A stretch of 64,000 nt of DNA from Cyclobacteriaceae bacterium (GTDB lineage: Bacteria > Bacteroidota > Bacteroidia > Cytophagales > Cyclobacteriaceae). The DNA is taken from contig JAHBUB010000009.1 of assembly GCA_019638285.1 (NCBI GenBank), positions 1 through 64,000 on the forward strand, read 5' to 3'. The translations under genes were made by a program, and so were the position numbers. The notes under the pieces are model-generated. The model was not told where the DNA came from and ran no database searches. It saw only the letters and a list, made by a program, of their open reading frames with translations. This document shows positions 18,266 to 27,431 of this stretch, one piece after another. Within the stretch, counting starts at the first letter, position 1; every line of letters starts with the position of its first letter.

Positions 18266-18346
18266 GTAATTTAAATAACTAACCTAAATATACCGCTAGC
18301 ACGTAATTTAAATAACCGCTAGCACGCGTTGCAAACGCGCACTAGC
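18266..18346. repeat. REP-like palindrome with short direct repeats, upstream flank of the RAYT gene
   Basis: GCTAGCACGCGTTGCAAACG plus CGCACTAGC (18318-18346) is a palindrome whose core 18322-18340 is the inverse of the left-flank core. Before it, GTAATTTAAATAAC occurs twice (18266-18279 and 18303-18316) and ACCGCTAGCACG twice (18292-18303 and 18315-18326), so this side looks like a partial tandem duplication of the repeat's arm. A GCTAGC tetranucleotide-like head precedes each copy, as seen in substrate REPs of RAYTs. Confidence 0.7.
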
Positions 18347-18396
18347 TATTCCATTTTAATGCTGATGCAATGAGTGGTCAGACGACTAGAACAGGA

Positions 18397-21231
18397 TCAC
18401 CGTCTGCAAATCTCCCTATACGGGCACCACTCACAGGTCTTCAGGTTCGTGGTCTGGTCAAACGGACTTTCAGGATTGTATAAATCCGAGAGGGTATCGT
18501 TCAGTAACGTTTCAAACTCATCAAAATATTGGCGAGCATCGTCTATCGTCCTTTTGTCTTTGCCCTTACCCAGCGTATGGCCAAAAGAAAAGTTGCTGTG
18601 GAACAAGTTCTTACGGTTCATCAGCCCCGGAGTAAGCCGCGCCTCCACTTTACGCTCCTTATAATAGAGGTAGGCGTACAACATCGTCTGGAAAGCCGCC
18701 TTGTTACGCTTGCCTTCCCGATCGAACAGGCTGGCTATGCTCACCACCCCTGGTTCATCATTGCCGGTTTTGTAGTCGATGATGCGTACCGTTCCACTCT
18801 TGCTGTCCACCCGGTCGATTTTTCCTCCTAGCATAATCTCCTGCTCACCTATATTTATAGAGGTGGCGAACTTCTGTTCTAATGATTCAATGACAAAAGG
18901 CGCATAACTTCTGTCTCGTTCAATGATCTTGGCTATAAATTCTTTTACGATGGTGCGCACCACAATGCGCTGCCCTTTATAAGTTACCGTTTTGTCAGGA
19001 TCAAGCTTATACAATTCTATAAAAGCTTTGTCGATGAGGCGATCTACGCGTTTGGCCCAGTCTTTATATGCGGTCTTCTCAATCATGCCGTTGTTCTCTT
19101 TGGCCAGTTCATCATAAAACCAGTATACCACCTCGTGCAGCAAGTTGCCAAAAAGGCGGGCATCGAGATCTTCCTCTACCTTATCGGCTTCGTACAGGCG
19201 GGCGAGATGTTTTAGGTAAAACCTCAGCTTACATTCTATAAAGTCGTTAAGAGCGGAGGGAGACAGTTCGCGCTTCTGCTCGGGGTCGCTGCCATCTTTC
19301 ACGTACTTCCTGAGTAACTCCATGGTCTCAGCACTCTTATTCACAGTAACGGGTTCAATCGCATTGATCTGCACAGAATTGTGGAGCACATGATGGGTCA
19401 TCTTCATTCCCGACTCATATACCAACTGCTGTACAAAACGGCTCATCTCCCCATTGCCAATACGATCTGGCTCTGTATTATAATAGAGATTGATCTTTTT
19501 TGCCCTCTGTTGAAGTCGGTAAAACAGATACGCATACATAGCATCCTGATGGTCGTGGGTAGGCAATTGATAGGCCCTGCGGATGCTGTGCGGAATATAG
19601 GAGCCTTGCCTTGCGGCAGAAGGCAACATTCCTTCGTTGAGCGACAACACAAATACATTTTCAAAATCCAGATTACGTGTTTCCAATACCCCCATCACCT
19701 GCAGGCCCTTTAACGGCTCTCCCGTAAAGGGAATCTTCTGCGACATGACCACCTGGCGGAATAACTTTTGAAATCCCCTCCAGTCGGGATGTTTGCCTGA
19801 GTCGTGTAGCACCTCATGCAATCGTGACAAGTGCCTATGAAAATGAAAAGCATACTCCCGGTCGAAATCCTGGGCATCGGTAAATGAGGCACCTAATGTT
19901 TTTATCATCTGCAACAAATACTGAGAAGCCTGCTCAGGCTCCACTACCTGAAACACTTCCTGTAAGATGGTGTTCTCCCGAATCAGCTCTTCCTGAGAAA
20001 TATAAATTCGATTGGCCTCAATAATACTGTACTTGATTTTCTGCGCCTCCTCCCTTTCAAAAGCAAGAATATAGGCATGCGCCAAAATAGCCGTCACCTG
20101 TCGGTGATTAAAATAATTTCCTTTTCGCTGCAGCTGCATATCGATGAGCAGGTCGAGCAGGTTGTACAATGGCGTGTTGCGCAAGGGGTAGCCCATCGTT
20201 ACATTCACAGCAGACAGCTCCGGTGGCAATGAATGTAGTACTGGCAACAACATGCTTTCGTCCGGCAACACGATCACTGTCTTTTCTATTTCATTGGCGG
20301 ATGGTAGGTTTTCACTCAACGCCTGTCCTACCAGCTTGGCCTGCCCTATGCGTTGGGATACCCCTGTTAGTTTTATTTCTTTGCCCTCACTTTTGAAGTT
20401 CTCTGGCGGCACTTCAAATGTTCTCGAAAGCACAGGGTGGTTTCTGTACTGTCTGAAGAACTGCCCTGCCTCCTGCCATTTGTCTTCCATGTAGTAGGCA
20501 TCGATGTCCCAGTAGCAATTGGCACCTTCCCCCACAAAGTAACTGATGATGTTTTCTTCTGCTTTGGTCAGCGCATTGAATCCAGCAAAAATATACTGCT
20601 CTCCTTTTTCGTTCTTACCCAGTATGCCCTTGCTCATGGCTTTCTCTGCTACCTCCTTGTGAATCATGCCCTCGTAGCCGAGCTTCTCTTTTTTCAACGA
20701 CTTCACAAATTCCGCATATACTTTAGGAAGCTTTCTCCACACTTTCAAAAACTCTTCCTTGCTGCCTGTAGGTTTCTCTTCAAAGGTGATCCAAAATCCT
20801 TTCAGAAACTCACGCTGTTCTTCGGTAAGAAAATCAAAAGACTCATCCAGTTCTTTCAGTTGGCTAAGGTCTCTAAACATGAGTGGTGCGTTGACCATGT
20901 ACTTGTCTACTTCATCGAAGTCGCGCAATAACATATCTCCCCAGAAGTAAAAGCGATCGAAGGGTTCTTCGCTCTTCATCACTTCATTGTACACCTTATA
21001 TAATCTGTAGATCAATGACAGGCGGTCAGGCTCCCTTAAATCCGACAAGGATGAAAAGAAAGATTCTATACTAATCAGCTTAGGTGACCATGCCGGCTTG
21101 GTCAGCCCTTCCGATAAATACTTTTGAAAAAATAATGTCGCTCTTCTGTTGGGGAAGATGATGGTGAGGCTGCTCAGGTTGGGATGAGCAGTTAGTTTCT
21201 GGGCTATATCTTTTAAAAATGGTTGCACCAA
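18397..21231 (-). CDS. addB: AddB-like PD-(D/E)XK exonuclease subunit with iron-sulfur cluster
   Basis: About 944 aa; the frame has a non-ATG start (TTG 21231 or GTG 21228). The N-terminal IIFPNRRATLFFQKYL replaces a true Walker A, as in AddB. The C-terminal nuclease has FGNLLHEVVYWFY (His), GGKIDRVD (Asp), RIIDYKTG (Asp and Lys) and Gln-Tyr helix AFQTMLYAYLYY. One Cys in NDFIECKLRFY and three in CEWCPYREIC form the four-Cys iron-sulfur pattern of AddB. With AddA it processes double-strand breaks for RecA. The two genes are separated by about 470 bp that holds an inserted small gene. Confidence 0.87.
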   Translation of the reverse strand: MVQPFLKDIAQKLTAHPNLSSLTIIFPNRRATLFFQKYLSEGLTKPAWSPKLISIESFFSSLSDLREPDRLSLIYRLYKVYNEVMKSEEPFDRFYFWGDMLLRDFDEVDKYMVNAPLMFRDLSQLKELDESFDFLTEEQREFLKGFWITFEEKPTGSKEEFLKVWRKLPKVYAEFVKSLKKEKLGYEGMIHKEVAEKAMSKGILGKNEKGEQYIFAGFNALTKAEENIISYFVGEGANCYWDIDAYYMEDKWQEAGQFFRQYRNHPVLSRTFEVPPENFKSEGKEIKLTGVSQRIGQAKLVGQALSENLPSANEIEKTVIVLPDESMLLPVLHSLPPELSAVNVTMGYPLRNTPLYNLLDLLIDMQLQRKGNYFNHRQVTAILAHAYILAFEREEAQKIKYSIIEANRIYISQEELIRENTILQEVFQVVEPEQASQYLLQMIKTLGASFTDAQDFDREYAFHFHRHLSRLHEVLHDSGKHPDWRGFQKLFRQVVMSQKIPFTGEPLKGLQVMGVLETRNLDFENVFVLSLNEGMLPSAARQGSYIPHSIRRAYQLPTHDHQDAMYAYLFYRLQQRAKKINLYYNTEPDRIGNGEMSRFVQQLVYESGMKMTHHVLHNSVQINAIEPVTVNKSAETMELLRKYVKDGSDPEQKRELSPSALNDFIECKLRFYLKHLARLYEADKVEEDLDARLFGNLLHEVVYWFYDELAKENNGMIEKTAYKDWAKRVDRLIDKAFIELYKLDPDKTVTYKGQRIVVRTIVKEFIAKIIERDRSYAPFVIESLEQKFATSINIGEQEIMLGGKIDRVDSKSGTVRIIDYKTGNDEPGVVSIASLFDREGKRNKAAFQTMLYAYLYYKERKVEARLTPGLMNRKNLFHSNFSFGHTLGKGKDKRTIDDARQYFDEFETLLNDTLSDLYNPESPFDQTTNLKTCEWCPYREICRR

Positions 21232-21234
21232 TTT

Positions 21235-21269
21235 TTAGTTATGAGTTATTAGTCTTGAGTTGTGAGTTG
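21235..21269. repeat. Heptamer array TKAGTTR, left flank of the IVP-like gene
   Basis: Five consecutive 7-bp units TTAGTTA, TGAGTTA, TTAGTCT, TGAGTTG and TGAGTTG lie directly upstream of addB. The units are degenerate but stay in phase. They are the inverse of the AACTTAG array on the other side of the small gene at 21298-21651. Confidence 0.65.
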
Positions 21270-21297
21270 CGTCCAATTTAAAATCAACCCTAAATTA

Positions 21298-21651
21298 TTA
21301 TTTATAAAATTTTTCATTTGTCGTTTTTACTATGGATGTGAGTATTTTAATGAGTTCGTCAATATCATTTAAATACACTGTATAGTCCTTCTCTATATAC
21401 TGAGATTTATCCAATAGCATTAACCAGTAGCGTGTCTCTCTGGCTTCTTTCGAAGCAATTGACATCTTAGACGAAAAATCCCTCTTGGAAACACCCGCCA
21501 ACGCTTCTTGAACATTAGCTCCGATACTGGTGGCACTTCTCAATATCTGCTTTGACATCACATATTCATTCTCTTTGACCAATTCCTTATAAAGGCCGAT
21601 CACTTTGAGTGCAAATGCAAAGCTCTTCTCAGCAACTATACGCTCCTTCAT
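21298..21651 (-). CDS. Four-helix-bundle protein (23S rRNA intervening-sequence-protein family)
   Basis: 117 aa. SFAFALKVIGLYKELVKENE, ILRSATSIGANVQEALAG, SKRDFSSKMSIASKEARE and TRYWLMLLDKS are the typical consecutive helices of the IVP / four-helix-bundle family, named after proteins first found in 23S rRNA intervening sequences. The molecular role is not established. It lies between addB and addA in the same orientation and is flanked by inverted heptamer arrays, which suggests it arrived as a small cassette. Confidence 0.9.
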   Translation of the reverse strand: MKERIVAEKSFAFALKVIGLYKELVKENEYVMSKQILRSATSIGANVQEALAGVSKRDFSSKMSIASKEARETRYWLMLLDKSQYIEKDYTVYLNDIDELIKILTSIVKTTNEKFYK

Positions 21652-21666
21652 AACTACATCACTTAA

Positions 21667-21701
21667 AACTCAAAACTTAGAACTTAGAACTTAGAACTCA
21701 A
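21667..21701. repeat. Heptamer array AACTTAG, right flank of the IVP-like gene
   Basis: Five in-phase 7-bp units: AACTCAA, three exact AACTTAG, and AACTCAA. The array begins 15 bp before the IVP-like start codon and ends 3 bp from the addA stop. Read on the other strand the unit is TNAGTTN, matching the left array at 21235-21269, so the two arrays are inverted relative to each other. Confidence 0.7.
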
Positions 21702-21704
21702 CCC

Positions 21705-24700
21705 CTAGAACTCCAGACTCAAAGTCGAGCCAGCAAGCACCTCCACCACCTCCAACTCCTCTAAATACAACAAGTAGCCCTGCACATTGGGATACCCCAT
21801 TTGTGTAAGCAAGCTGGCATAGCCCTCTACCTGTTTTCTATCCTGGTCTTTCTTTGCTCCTGTTTTATAGTCTATGATTACTGTGTTCTTCTTACCTATC
21901 ATTACCCTATCGATACGGCTTTGTCGGCCACCAGGTATCAGCACCGGTACTTCGGTGCGTACTTCCCACTCTTTGCCAAACCAACTGCTCACTACCTCAT
22001 GGTCGAGCATCTTCTTCAAAGCCTCTGATAAGACTACCCGTTCCTCTTCAGTAAATTCATTTTTAATGTGCAGGTCAGTTAGCACACGCTCCGCTTCCGA
22101 TTTATATTTAATGTGTGCCAACAATCGATGCAGCAAAATACCATAGTTGATGCTGGCCCTCTTCTCACTGATGCCTTCTTCAAAAAACTCTGCGCCTTCC
22201 TTTTTGATCACCAGCTTCTGCCGCCAGTCGTAAGAAGCATAATGTTTTAATGACTCAGGCAGATAGTCGTTCTTGGGCTGCGTGGTGTCCAACAATTCTA
22301 AAGTGCCCATCCGCAGTTGATCCTCCTGTAAGTGGGTTGACAACTTTTCATTTCTCTGAATGCACTCATACACAAGATCCCCTGAAGTTGATGGCATTTC
22401 TTTTTTTGTCTTCGGTTTGGCTGCGAATGCAATCAATCCCTCTTCAGCACGTGTGAAGGACACGTACAACAAATTGAGGTTGTCAATAAATGCTTTACTG
22501 TATTCTGTTTTGTATGCCTCCTCAAAATAGGTCTTCTCCAGACTACTACCATAAGTTACTGCCAAGTATCCCATTGTATCGAATGGGGGCCGATCCGACT
22601 GCACCCATAATAATGGCGGTTTATCATGGTTCAACTTCCAGTTCAAAAATGGAATGATGACGTACTTAAATTGTAATCCTTTTGATTTATGTATGGTAAG
22701 GATATTGATAGCATCCACGTTGCCCGCCACTTGTATGGACTTCTTCCCTTTCACACTCTCCCACCATTCCAAAAAGGAAGCAAGGTCATTCTTTTCTTTA
22801 GCAGAAAACTCCAGTACCAAATCCTGAAAAGCCTGTAGATACGCCAGTTCACTTTCCTCCTTCCCTAATTCAAACATGCGAATGAGTTCTTCTGTCAGTT
22901 CAAACACGGAAAGTTTATTCAACCATCCGGCTTGTTTCAGAAATTCTTCAGGCAACAATCCATCCATATGGAATTTACCCGCTTCCAGAAATACTTTGTC
23001 CAGGGCTTTATTTTTGTTCACCTCAAAAGCCAATTGCCCACGCACGATGGCATCGTTGGGATTGTGTAAATAACGCAAGGCACTGAGAAGCAGGTTCACC
23101 GAAGCAGCAGTATCCAATCGCAAAGATTCATTGGAAACCACATCATATCTATAGCCAGGCTTCGCCTGCGTGTTTTTGTATTGTAATAGCTCTGTGGCAA
23201 TGCGCTGTCCTTCTCCATTCTTGCGCACCAATATGGCAATGTCCTTGAGTTTAATTTTTTTGTCTTGTAGTTCTTCCACCAACTTCGGAAGCCGTTTCAT
23301 CACTTCCGCAGTCCAGTTTTCATCATCCTCTGGCTTTTCCACAAAATTGATTTCCACAAATCCCTTACCTAGGTGCTTAACTATTTTCTGATTTACATCT
23401 TCAAAGGCCTCCGATGCCATAGGCTGCCCTGTCATATCACTGATGATATTCGAAGCCTTCTCAAAGATTGAGTTGTTAAAATCAACCACTATTTCTGCAC
23501 TTCGGTAGTTGGTGTAGAGTCCTTTTACATCGGTGGCCATTTCTCCCATGGCGTGCGCTACTTCTGTTTGTAGCAGTTGCTGATCTCCTCCGCGCCATCG
23601 GTAAATTGATTGCTTCACATCGCCCACCACCATGCTCGATTGGTTTTGGTCGATGGCATCTTTCAATAGAGGGAAGAAATTCTTCCACTGAAACCTAGAG
23701 GTATCTTGAAACTCGTCAATAAGATAATTTCTAAAGTAGGAGCCTACCTTCTCATAAATGAAGGGCGTATCACTGTCGTTGATCACTCCATTCAAAAACT
23801 TAGGCGCATCCGCCAGCAGCATGATGTTATTCTCTTGTTTATAGTTTTTAAGCTTTCGTGTGATGTCTGCAATCAGACCGAAGGCGTAGAAATTCTTTAG
23901 TACTTGTATTACAGAATTGTACTTAAACCCATTTTCATCATCATAGTCAACCATGGTTCTAAGAATAGGAACCAGTTTACTATCGGCCAGATCCGTTAAG
24001 GCCTGGTAGTTTATCCCCTTCTTAGTTCCCCAGTTGGAACCTGCCACCAATGCAGATTGTATCCTTACTCCATTCGATGGAAAGTATCGGCCCTTAGAAA
24101 ACTCTAAAAAATATTTTAGTGCAGTGCCCGAATCTTTATAACTAAAATCATCAACTGTAATCCCATTATTATCAATGATACTCAAAGCCTCCACTGAATG
24201 CTTCCTCATATCACTTTCAAACAACTCCAACTCCTTTTGCAACACCTTCATGGTTTCCACATAGGGATTCTCATCACTCACTGGCTTCTCCAGTTTATCT
24301 TCGATGGCCTGAAACTCCTCCCTGAATATTTCTTTAGCAAAACCATTCAATGACGCAACAATGTTCCAGTTGTCGCCCCCGAGCAACCTTTCCTTTGAAT
24401 ACTCCACCACCCAGTCGGTCAGTTGTTGGTTGGTTCCCAGCTCGTCCATCAGTTCGCTCACTACCTCCTTGATCACCAAATCGTTCTCCACTTCCAGCCT
24501 GAAATTGCCAAGCAGGCCTGCTTCCCGCGTAAACGATCGTATTACCTTTTGAAAAAAGGCATCGATGGTGCTGATGGCAAACTGAGAGTATTGATGAAGT
24601 ATCGCAGATTGCACTACTTTACTCCTTTTGCGCAACTCCTCTGAAGTAAAGCCTAGCTCCTTCTCCATCTCAATGGTCAAGTTGTTTTCCAAACCATTGG

Positions 24701-24908
24701 CGAAGTCATTGAGGTAGTGTAGGATGCGGCCTTTCATCTCCTGGGTGGCCTTGTTGGTAAAAGTTACTGCCAGTATGTGCTTGAAGTAATCCGTTCTGGA
24801 CTTTAGTGCCAGCTTTAGGTACGCCTTCGCTAAGGTCCTGGTTTTGCCGGATCCGGCTGAAGAACGGTAAATGTGAAATGGTTTTTCCAAAGAGCTATCT
24901 TTTGGCAA
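21705..24908 (-). CDS. addA: AddA-like UvrD-type helicase-nuclease subunit
   Basis: About 1067 aa with a TTG start at 24908; there is no ATG before the Walker A. Helicase motifs: RSSAGSGKTRTLAKAYL (motif I, residues 14-30), AVTFTNKATQEMKGRI (Ia), YLIDEFQDTSRFQW (II), GDVKQSIYRWRGGD (III), TIHKSKGLQFKYVIIPF (V) and LLYVSFTRAEEGL (VI). The C-terminal nuclease has YGILLHRLLAHI, SRIDRVMIGK and VIIDYKTGAKKD with Gln-Tyr QVEGYASLL. All catalytic positions look intact. It is the motor and one of the two nucleases of the AddAB break-processing complex. Confidence 0.9.
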   Translation of the reverse strand: MPKDSSLEKPFHIYRSSAGSGKTRTLAKAYLKLALKSRTDYFKHILAVTFTNKATQEMKGRILHYLNDFANGLENNLTIEMEKELGFTSEELRKRSKVVQSAILHQYSQFAISTIDAFFQKVIRSFTREAGLLGNFRLEVENDLVIKEVVSELMDELGTNQQLTDWVVEYSKERLLGGDNWNIVASLNGFAKEIFREEFQAIEDKLEKPVSDENPYVETMKVLQKELELFESDMRKHSVEALSIIDNNGITVDDFSYKDSGTALKYFLEFSKGRYFPSNGVRIQSALVAGSNWGTKKGINYQALTDLADSKLVPILRTMVDYDDENGFKYNSVIQVLKNFYAFGLIADITRKLKNYKQENNIMLLADAPKFLNGVINDSDTPFIYEKVGSYFRNYLIDEFQDTSRFQWKNFFPLLKDAIDQNQSSMVVGDVKQSIYRWRGGDQQLLQTEVAHAMGEMATDVKGLYTNYRSAEIVVDFNNSIFEKASNIISDMTGQPMASEAFEDVNQKIVKHLGKGFVEINFVEKPEDDENWTAEVMKRLPKLVEELQDKKIKLKDIAILVRKNGEGQRIATELLQYKNTQAKPGYRYDVVSNESLRLDTAASVNLLLSALRYLHNPNDAIVRGQLAFEVNKNKALDKVFLEAGKFHMDGLLPEEFLKQAGWLNKLSVFELTEELIRMFELGKEESELAYLQAFQDLVLEFSAKEKNDLASFLEWWESVKGKKSIQVAGNVDAINILTIHKSKGLQFKYVIIPFLNWKLNHDKPPLLWVQSDRPPFDTMGYLAVTYGSSLEKTYFEEAYKTEYSKAFIDNLNLLYVSFTRAEEGLIAFAAKPKTKKEMPSTSGDLVYECIQRNEKLSTHLQEDQLRMGTLELLDTTQPKNDYLPESLKHYASYDWRQKLVIKKEGAEFFEEGISEKRASINYGILLHRLLAHIKYKSEAERVLTDLHIKNEFTEEERVVLSEALKKMLDHEVVSSWFGKEWEVRTEVPVLIPGGRQSRIDRVMIGKKNTVIIDYKTGAKKDQDRKQVEGYASLLTQMGYPNVQGYLLYLEELEVVEVLAGSTLSLEF

Positions 24909-25018
24909 TCAGAATTCCTGAAAGATAAGAATCAGAAAAGAGATAGGCGACAAAATCTTATCTGAAATTGTTAGGATTGCAGTATATCCTATGAAATGTA
25001 TAAATTGAGATTTCGATT

Positions 25019-27316
25019 ATGGTGAAGCTAACAACTATCTGGAATCAATTCTTCTACTCCTTTCCTATGCAGTTGTTGTTAAACAACTTCAAGAGAAATC
25101 ACGTGCTTCTACTCTGTTGGATCCTGTTGATTGCTATGATTACAGGCAATTTTGGTAAGTACCTTGGTATCCCTTATCTCTTTTTGGATCCCGAATATCT
25201 TCATGAAGTGAATTTCACAAGCTTTTTTATAATAGGAGCCGTGCTTTCCGGATTTACGGTAGCCTTCCAAATCACTTGTTACATTACGGATGGTTATCGT
25301 TTTTCGTTTGTGGGTACTTTGCGTAAACCATTTACCAAATTCGCCCTCAACAACAGCATTCTACCAATAGCCTTTCTTGTTGTTTATGTGCAACAAATCA
25401 TCAGTTTTCAAATCAAAAATCAATATTGCACGCCTCAAGACCTGTTCATGTACTTGCTAGGCCTCCTCCTTGGTTTCGTCACGTTCACTTCATTTTACTT
25501 TGTTTATTTCTGGTTTACCAACAAGGATATTTTTAAATATGTGATTTGTAGGATTGATGACAAAATCAAACAAAACGTACGCGTAACAAGAGCCAGTGCC
25601 ATGAATAAGCTGGATGTTGCCCGCAAGAAACAGGCACGGGTAGATAATTACTTTGATTACAACTTTAAATTTAAAAAAGTAGACGACCATAAGGATTTTT
25701 ACGACAGGCAAACCATTCTACAAGTATTTGATCAAAATCATTTCAACTTGGTCGTTATCCAGGCTTTAATACTGGCGCTGGTTTTAGTGCTAGGGATTTT
25801 TAAAGACAGCCCTGCATTTCAATTGCCAGCGGCTGCAAGTTTTATTATCCTATTAACCATCCTTGTGATGCTGGCAGGTGCGTTCTCGTATTGGTTTGGA
25901 TCCTGGGCAGGAACGGCCAGCCTGATTGTGTTTTTGTTTTTCAATTATCTGGCAAGTCAGGATTTTTTCGCCAAATCAGAGAAAGCTTTTGGCTTAAGTT
26001 ATACAATACCTCCTACTGAATACTCTGTTAAAAAACTACAAACATTGGCCTCACCGGATACAATCAAAAAAGACAAGGCCATTACCTTAAACATACTTAA
26101 CAATTGGCGTAAAAAGTTTCCAGAAAACAAAAAACCAAAAATGGTTTTTATAGCTGTGAGCGGTGGGGGCAAGCGTGCTGCCCTTTGGAGCATGACTGCA
26201 TTACAAGCTGTGGACAGTCTTACGCATGGCACCGCAATGAAAAACGCTACATTAATTACCGGAGCTTCTGGTGGTTTAATTGGCGCCAGTTTTTATCGAG
26301 AGCTTAAGCTCAGACAAAAACTAGGAGAACACGTTGATCCCAACTCAGTGGATCATCGAGTGAGTATTTCTACTGATAACCTCAATCCTTTGATTTTTAG
26401 TTTTTTAGCAAATGGCCTCTTTGTTGGTCTCACTAAGTTTGAGTATGCGGGCCAAAATTATGTAAAGGATCGTGCTTTTACCTTTGAAAATGAATTGGAT
26501 GAGATCACCAGTCAAATGATGGATAAAAGTATAAGCGACTATAGAAAACCAGAAACAGAATCAATCATCCCTATGATGATCCTAACTCCCATCATTACCA
26601 ATGATGGGAGGAAATTGTACATCTCTCCTCAACCTGTAAGCTATCTTAACTCAGAAGTATTAAACATTCCTAATTATACCGAGAACAAAATTAGTGGTAT
26701 AGATTTCCGCAGGCTCTTTGAAGATCACATGGGTGATAGCCTTCGGTTTCTCTCAGCCTTACGGATGAGTGCTACTTTTCCTTACATTACTCCAAATACA
26801 ACCTTACCAACTACTCCTTCCATTGAAATTATGGATGCAGGGGTGTCAGACAATTTCGGATTATCTACCACTGTACAATTTATGTATGCCTTTAGAGAAT
26901 GGATTAATGAAAACACTTCTGGTGTAATTTTATTATCCATCAGAGACTCCCCTAAACTCAGTGAAATTCCCCCGCAATTGAATCAGACAATTATTGATAA
27001 TATCACACAACCGATCAGTAATGTTTATAACAATCTTGAGAATTTTCAGGACATCAAAAACGATGAACTAATTGGCAATGCCACATCCTGGCTTTCAATA
27101 CCACTGGAACGCATTGAGTTACAATATGAGTCAGAAGAAAAGTATGTTCCTATCCTACAAAAAATGGACAGCATTCGGCAAAACAATGCACGCGCTTCCC
27201 TCAGCTGGCACCTTACTATGCGTGAGAAACAAAGCGTGATGAATAACATTCATTCGAGCAAAAACAGAGCAGAGATGGAGAAGTTACGGATTTTGCTTGA
27301 AGTCGATGATCATTAA
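25019..27316 (+). CDS. Patatin-like phospholipase with N-terminal multi-pass membrane domain
   Basis: 765 aa. The first 340 residues hold about seven hydrophobic helices (for example HVLLLCWILLIAMITG, FIIGAVLSGFTVAFQ, LFMYLLGLLLGFVTF, LVVIQALILALVLVLG, FIILLTILVMLAGAF) separated by a charged loop at about 180-240. From about 375 is the patatin domain: FIAVSGGGKRAALWS (oxyanion Gly-rich loop), TLITGASGGLIGASF (GxSxG nucleophile) and IMDAGVSDNFG (catalytic Asp). The dyad is intact, so it is probably an acyl hydrolase held at the inner membrane. No cyclic-nucleotide synthase is nearby, which argues against a CBASS effector. Confidence 0.85.
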   Translation: MVKLTTIWNQFFYSFPMQLLLNNFKRNHVLLLCWILLIAMITGNFGKYLGIPYLFLDPEYLHEVNFTSFFIIGAVLSGFTVAFQITCYITDGYRFSFVGTLRKPFTKFALNNSILPIAFLVVYVQQIISFQIKNQYCTPQDLFMYLLGLLLGFVTFTSFYFVYFWFTNKDIFKYVICRIDDKIKQNVRVTRASAMNKLDVARKKQARVDNYFDYNFKFKKVDDHKDFYDRQTILQVFDQNHFNLVVIQALILALVLVLGIFKDSPAFQLPAAASFIILLTILVMLAGAFSYWFGSWAGTASLIVFLFFNYLASQDFFAKSEKAFGLSYTIPPTEYSVKKLQTLASPDTIKKDKAITLNILNNWRKKFPENKKPKMVFIAVSGGGKRAALWSMTALQAVDSLTHGTAMKNATLITGASGGLIGASFYRELKLRQKLGEHVDPNSVDHRVSISTDNLNPLIFSFLANGLFVGLTKFEYAGQNYVKDRAFTFENELDEITSQMMDKSISDYRKPETESIIPMMILTPIITNDGRKLYISPQPVSYLNSEVLNIPNYTENKISGIDFRRLFEDHMGDSLRFLSALRMSATFPYITPNTTLPTTPSIEIMDAGVSDNFGLSTTVQFMYAFREWINENTSGVILLSIRDSPKLSEIPPQLNQTIIDNITQPISNVYNNLENFQDIKNDELIGNATSWLSIPLERIELQYESEEKYVPILQKMDSIRQNNARASLSWHLTMREKQSVMNNIHSSKNRAEMEKLRILLEVDDH

Positions 27317-27431
27317 TAGTTATCAGTTAGCGAGTTTCCAGATTCGTCTAAAATAAATGCAGTTTCAAATTTATTTTAATGTTCACAAACTTAAAAGATA
27401 ATGGGTATTATTATACTTCAAGCATCAGCTC

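Noticed and set aside
20437..20931. 164-aa ORF on the plus strand inside addB
   Set aside because: It lies entirely antisense to a well-supported gene and has no recognisable domain; it is a shadow frame.
21235..21701. Heptamer arrays as a CRISPR
   Set aside because: Units are 7 bp, adjacent without spacers, and no cas genes are present.
25019..27316. Patatin protein as a CBASS (CapV-type) effector
   Set aside because: There is no cyclic-nucleotide synthase or ubiquitin-like partner nearby, and the N-terminal membrane domain differs from CapV.
27350..27377. AAAATAAA ... TTTATTTT stem after the patatin gene as terminator
   Set aside because: The 8-bp stem is entirely A/T except for the loop, too weak to terminate, and is common by chance in AT-rich spacers.
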